Source: Collimonas sp. PA-H2
Lineage (GTDB): Bacteria > Pseudomonadota > Gammaproteobacteria > Burkholderiales > Burkholderiaceae_D
Assembly: GCF_002564105.1 (NCBI RefSeq)
Contig: NZ_PDBX01000001.1
Coordinates: forward strand, 4,960,001 to 5,024,000
Length of the DNA stretch: 64,000 bases
Direction: 5' to 3'
Shown here: positions 62,684 through 64,000 of the stretch, one piece after another
Layout: each line of letters starts with the position of its first letter
Position numbering within the stretch: the first letter of the stretch is position 1
The notes under the pieces: model-generated
What the model was told of the DNA's origin: nothing
Database searches by the model: none
The model's input: only the letters and a program-made list of their open reading frames with translations
Program-made: the position numbers and the translations under genes

Positions 62684-63604
62684 ATGAAATTCAAAGACTA
62701 CTACAGTGCCCTTGGCGTCGAGCGGACTGCTAGCGCGGCTGAAATCAAGCAAGCGTATCGCAAGCTGGCGCATAAATACCATCCGGACGTTTCCAAGGAT
62801 CCGTCCGGGGAAGAAAAATTCAAGGAAATCGCTGAAGCCTATTCGACCCTGAAGGATGCCGAGAAGCGTTCCGCCTATGACCAGCTGGGCAGCCACCAGC
62901 CTGGCGAAAACGTTGAGCCGCCGCATGCCTGGCAGCAGGGTTTCAGCGACGGCGGCGCCTCCTTCGGCGATGTCGACATGGCCGACATCCTGGCAGCTTT
63001 TGCGGCATCGCGCCAGGGCGGCCGGCCGCGGCCGCGCAGAGGCGAGGACTACGAAGTCAACACGCCCATCACGCTGGAGCAGATTTACGAAGGCGGCGAA
63101 ACCGATGTCCGGCTGAGCATGCCGGAATACGACGAACACGGCAAATTGCACCGGGTGCCGCGCACCTTCCGGGTGCGCATTCCGAAAGGCGCCGAAGACG
63201 GCCAGCGCCTGCGTCTGTCAGGCAAGGGCGGGCAGGGCAGCGATGGCGGCAAGCACGGTGACCTGTATGTGATGATGAAGCTGATCCCGCACCCGTTGTA
63301 CCGGGTCACCGGCAAGGATCTGTATTTCGATTTGCCGCTGGCGCCATGGGAAGCGGTGCTGGGCGCAGTGGTGCAGGCGCCTACCCTGGGCGGCAAGGTG
63401 GAACTGAACATCCCTGCCGGCACCGCGGCCAACCGTCAGTTCCGGCTGGCCAAGCGCGGACTGCCGTCCGCCGGCGGCGAGCAGGGCAATCTGTATGCGG
63501 TGGTCAGGATAGAAGTGCCGAAGGTCCCCACGGCGCGCGAGCGCGAACTGTTTGAGCAGCTCGCCGCGGAATCGGCTTTCGACCCACGTCAGCATTTGCA
63601 TTGA
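62684..63604 (+). CDS. cbpA: Curved DNA-binding protein CbpA, DnaJ-type co-chaperone
   Basis: A 306-residue class B J-protein. J-domain with HPD at residues 33-35 ([10 protein letters not shown]), a Gly/Phe-poor linker, and two C-terminal substrate domains ([21 protein letters not shown] and [19 protein letters not shown]). No zinc-finger domain, as in CbpA. It is paired with the modulator gene directly downstream. Confidence 0.93.
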   Translation: MKFKDYYSALGVERTASAAEIKQAYRKLAHKYHPDVSKDPSGEEKFKEIAEAYSTLKDAEKRSAYDQLGSHQPGENVEPPHAWQQGFSDGGASFGDVDMADILAAFAASRQGGRPRPRRGEDYEVNTPITLEQIYEGGETDVRLSMPEYDEHGKLHRVPRTFRVRIPKGAEDGQRLRLSGKGGQGSDGGKHGDLYVMMKLIPHPLYRVTGKDLYFDLPLAPWEAVLGAVVQAPTLGGKVELNIPAGTAANRQFRLAKRGLPSAGGEQGNLYAVVRIEVPKVPTARERELFEQLAAESAFDPRQHLH

Positions 63605-63615
63605 GGAGAGCGGGA

Positions 63616-63939
63616 ATGACTAGTCTGTTGGTAGAAGCGGTCTGGCTGAACGATGCCGATGCCTGTTCGCTGGACGAGCTGGCCGAATATTCCGGACTCA
63701 GCCATGCCGAGCTGGCGGAGCTGGTGGCGCTGGGCGCCATCGAGCCGGACCGCGACCCGGCGGCCGGATATGTATTCCGGTCGCAGACCATTGTAGTGGC
63801 CAGGACCGCGCGCCGTCTGCGCGACGATTTTGAGCTTGATACCCAGGGCCTGGCGATGGCGCTTAAGCTGCTGCAACGAATCCAGGCGCTGGAAGCGCGG
63901 CTGGCAGCGGCGGACGCCCGTTTGCCGCATCCGGTCTGA
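63616..63939 (+). CDS. cbpM: Chaperone modulator CbpM-like
   Basis: A 107-residue MerR-HTH-like modulator (ACSLDELAEYSGLSHAELAELVALG, split) that inhibits the J-domain of CbpA in E. coli. GAGGAG lies upstream of the ATG at 63616; a TTG at 63601 is rejected. It follows cbpA by 11 bases, the usual pairing. Confidence 0.87.
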   Translation: MTSLLVEAVWLNDADACSLDELAEYSGLSHAELAELVALGAIEPDRDPAAGYVFRSQTIVVARTARRLRDDFELDTQGLAMALKLLQRIQALEARLAAADARLPHPV

Positions 63940-63957
63940 GCATTAGTGCCAGCCTAT

Positions 63958-63973
63958 GGGCCTTCTCAGGCCC
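63958..63973. other. GC-rich hairpin after cbpM
   Basis: GGGCCT (63958-63963), loop TCTC, AGGCCC (63968-63973). No U-tract follows. The operon may continue beyond the window. Confidence 0.4.
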
Positions 63974-64000
63974 GATTCGCCACGTTCGGTGTCGGTTTTC

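Noticed and set aside
1..64000. tRNA, rRNA, CRISPR arrays, prophage or intact insertion sequences
   Set aside because: I looked for T-loop-like sequences, regularly spaced repeats and transposase or integrase motifs and saw none. A tRNA or covariance-model scan would be decisive.

Overview
The window looks like a chromosomal segment of a betaproteobacterium of the family Oxalobacteraceae. Collimonas or a close relative is my best guess, from protein style, high-GC codon use, the msrB-yciB-bolA-parvulin gene order and the single long PurL. I could not run a search to confirm this. About 50 genes are supported. I saw no rRNA, tRNA, CRISPR array, intact insertion sequence or prophage.

Layout. 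1-7.2 kb: the end of an NAD(P)H-hydrate epimerase gene, a D-amino-acid dehydrogenase, a DUF2252 protein, and two LysR regulators, each divergent from an oxidoreductase gene. 7.4-11.4 kb: purL, closed by a strong bidirectional terminator. 11.5-17.7 kb: a minus-strand run with an ABC-2 exporter pair, a secreted parvulin, bolA, yciB, msrB and selO. 17.7-21.7 kb: an AT-richer accessory stretch of small uncharacterised genes (membrane, zinc-ribbon, secreted, Sel1-like, HExxH metalloprotease-like), with one gene split by an in-frame amber codon. 21.7-30.4 kb: an autoregulator-like DUF2239 gene, an MDR oxidoreductase with its LysR, a four-gene LIV-type ABC importer without a binding-protein gene, and an MFS exporter/ferredoxin-NADP reductase pair.

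30.4-39.1 kb: a complete histidine-utilisation locus, hutC divergent from hutU-H-D-I-F-G. It encodes the five-step route through formimidoylglutamate deiminase and formylglutamate deformylase. An operator-like inverted repeat lies in the promoter, and a large palindromic element sits between hutH and hutD. 39.1-47.2 kb: envelope and metal genes, including a phospholipase-D-like lipoprotein, a 'recombinase'-family membrane protein, a lipoprotein chorismate mutase and a patatin-like protein. A His-rich zinc-ribbon gene precedes a cation-diffusion-facilitator exporter, behind a promoter with MerR-family architecture. 47.2-51 kb: a siderophore receptor and a PepSY membrane protein behind a Fur-box-like site.

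51-59.7 kb: a complete Wsp surface-sensing chemosensory operon (wspA-B-C-D-E-F-R), which would feed cyclic-di-GMP synthesis by WspR. 60-64 kb: a class I methyltransferase with an ambiguous start, then an OsmC / FMN reductase / CbpA / CbpM cluster.

The most interesting unexplained items are the MerR-type promoter driving the zinc-ribbon/CDF pair, the amber-split gene, the DUF2239 operator-promoter, the long palindrome in the hut operon, and the Walker A lysine-to-arginine change in the LivF-like ATPase.
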